64,000 nt of DNA, from positions 1 to 64,000 of the forward strand of contig VNWV01000028.1 in assembly GCA_009801085.1 (NCBI GenBank). Direction: 5' to 3'. A program made the translations under genes and the position numbers. The notes under the pieces are model-generated. The model was not told the DNA's origin, searched no databases, and saw only the letters and a list, made by a program, of their open reading frames with translations. This DNA is from Lasiodiplodia sp. COLG20. Taxonomy: Eukaryota; Ascomycota; Dothideomycetes; Botryosphaeriales; Botryosphaeriaceae. Shown piece after piece: positions 62,831 to 64,000 of the stretch (positions are counted from its first letter, which is position 1; the number at the start of each line of letters is the position of its first letter).

Positions 62831-63862
62831 CTAAGCAGCCTTCTCTTTCTTCAGCTTGAGAAACTCCAATGGCGAGAGCATGTCGCAGTAGCCGGAGAAA
62901 GGGTCGCCGACCCCATAGCCAACATCATACAGCGTTTGCTCGTCATAGCCCATGCTAAGTAGCTTCTCAGGATCGACAGAAATGTAGAGATTCTCCTCCT
63001 GTCTCAAGAACGACTTGGTGAAGAAGGCGCTATAGATCAAGCGCTCCTGGTCGGTGGTGTTGTTGGCCGAGGCACCGTGGAAGGTGCTGGCCAGGAGCAG
63101 CATTGCGTCACCGCGGTTCAGCTCGGCCGGCACGGTAAGGCTCTCGTCGGGCGGAGTCATGTGGTCCCAGAGGTGGCTGCCAGGGATGAAGCGCGTGGCA
63201 CCGTTGGCCTTGGTGGAAGGCTTCCCGGCGACGAACCAGCCAATGGCCGTGTCCTGGCCCTGCTCGTACTGGGCCGCCGTCTTGCGCCGGCAGACGTTGT
63301 GCGCAATGACGTCGTCGCGGTGCAAGCTCTGGTCCTTGGCTCCCGGGCGCACGGAAAAGACAATGGCCGTGTTCAGCTGCGGCTTGCTGTGGCTTTCGAG
63401 CAGATCGCCGCCCCACCAGTGCTTGAAGTGGGCGGTAAGCAGCTCGTCGCGGACAGCCTTGTAGGTAGGGTGCTGCACGATCTGCTCCATGTAGGCCTTG
63501 GACTTGCCTGGCAGCCCGAGGATCCGCTTCGACTCCTTGCTGAAGAACGAATCAAGGGGGGCGTCGCTGGCCTCGAGTGGGTCGCCGAGCTCGGGACGCA
63601 AGTCGTGCTCAATCTGGTCGAGGTGCTCGGGGGCAACGGCGTTGCGGATGATAACGGCCCCAGTGACGATGAGTGCCTTGATGATCTCGTCGTTTGAGGC
63701 CTTGCCGCACTCGAACTCCATGACCGGGGGCAGCGGGCGCTTTCGGTCGTCGGTGATGGAGGAGAGATCCTCGACCGGGGCCTTGGTGGGGGCTTCAACA
63801 ACGATGGTAGAAGACATGTCGGCGTTGGGAAAGACGTATTTGAAGATGGTATGGATGCTCAC
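62831..63862 (-). CDS. PhyH-family Fe(II)/2-oxoglutarate dioxygenase
   Basis: Single exon, 343 aa from ATG 63862 (or 328 aa from ATG 63817, MSSTIVVEAP, which fits family starts better). The iron triad is His181 and Asp183 (LHRDDV) plus His262 (FHGASANNTT), and Arg274 is the 2-oxoglutarate anchor. The flanking FIPGSHLWDH and GDAMLLLASTFHG are diagnostic. The closest known relatives of this type hydroxylate, desaturate or form endoperoxides on alkaloids (FtmOx1-like) and other fungal metabolites. It is the last gene of the window, on the same strand as the transporter, BBE oxidase and regulator. Confidence 0.93.
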   Translation of the reverse strand: MSIHTIFKYVFPNADMSSTIVVEAPTKAPVEDLSSITDDRKRPLPPVMEFECGKASNDEIIKALIVTGAVIIRNAVAPEHLDQIEHDLRPELGDPLEASDAPLDSFFSKESKRILGLPGKSKAYMEQIVQHPTYKAVRDELLTAHFKHWWGGDLLESHSKPQLNTAIVFSVRPGAKDQSLHRDDVIAHNVCRRKTAAQYEQGQDTAIGWFVAGKPSTKANGATRFIPGSHLWDHMTPPDESLTVPAELNRGDAMLLLASTFHGASANNTTDQERLIYSAFFTKSFLRQEENLYISVDPEKLLSMGYDEQTLYDVGYGVGDPFSGYCDMLSPLEFLKLKKEKAA

Positions 63863-64000
63863 TTGTGCAGTGTGCGAATTGCCTTATATGCCGATGCTCT
63901 CGGCGCGGCGCCCGGAGTCCGCGGGTGCCGCGTGAAGGAGTGGTGAGATGAATAGATGCAACGCTCCAAGGACTGGACGAAGAGTGAAGGATCCCAATGC
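63863..64000. promoter_or_regulatory. Upstream region of the dioxygenase gene
   Basis: 138 bp of promoter sequence at the window end; no defined element. Confidence 0.3.

Overview
The window is the left end of a chromosome of a filamentous ascomycete (Pezizomycotina). Evidence: it opens with CCCTAA telomere repeats; protein genes carry many 45-65 nt introns with GT..AG ends and CTAAC/CTGAC branch sites; the families are typical of such fungi (Zn2Cys6 regulators, NACHT-ankyrin proteins, UstYa/DUF3328, fungal rhodopsin-like membrane proteins, BBE oxidases); and the repeat DNA bears the CpA-to-TpA signature of repeat-induced point mutation (RIP). I cannot name the species. Exon coordinates below are my own splice models; in each, reading frame and splice phase close exactly unless I say otherwise.

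Layout. 1-122 telomere. 123-8640 RIP-degraded repeat DNA holding one almost complete Ty3/Gypsy chromovirus (658-7633, minus strand) with 429-bp LTRs and an intact 5-bp target duplication; it landed in the centre of a perfect 30-bp palindrome. 9.2-27 kb: a giant ankyrin protein, an unknown protein, a secreted GH3 glycosidase, and an alpha/beta-hydrolase-NACHT-ankyrin (NLR-like) gene with a lesion near its 5' end. 27-36.4 kb: a GFA-like protein, a Kex2-processed repeat precursor with ten identical QFMIDAYEELD cores, two UstYa-type (DUF3328) proteins, a DOMON-cytochrome b561 protein and a rhodopsin-like membrane protein. 37.4-50.2 kb: carotenoid-cleavage-type dioxygenase, HpcH/HpaI aldolase, a P450 with one in-frame stop, a Zn2Cys6 regulator, a GNAT acetyltransferase and a copper amine oxidase. 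51.6-63.9 kb: a secreted propeller-like protein, a second Zn2Cys6 regulator, a 99-bp perfect hairpin, a 5'-truncated TPR gene, a BBE oxidase, an MFS sugar-type transporter and a PhyH-type dioxygenase.

Most interesting locus: 27,880-31,923, a candidate ribosomal-peptide (dikaritin/ustiloxin-type) cluster. The precursor has a signal peptide, ten KR-bounded cores each with one Tyr, and synonymous codon drift with no change in core protein sequence; two proteins with the paired HxxHC motifs of UstYa oxidases lie right beside it. I do not recognise the core peptide, and the tyrosinase and methyltransferase genes of some known clusters are not in the window. The right-hand group (regulator, BBE oxidase, transporter, PhyH oxygenase) may be a second metabolite cluster that runs off the window end.
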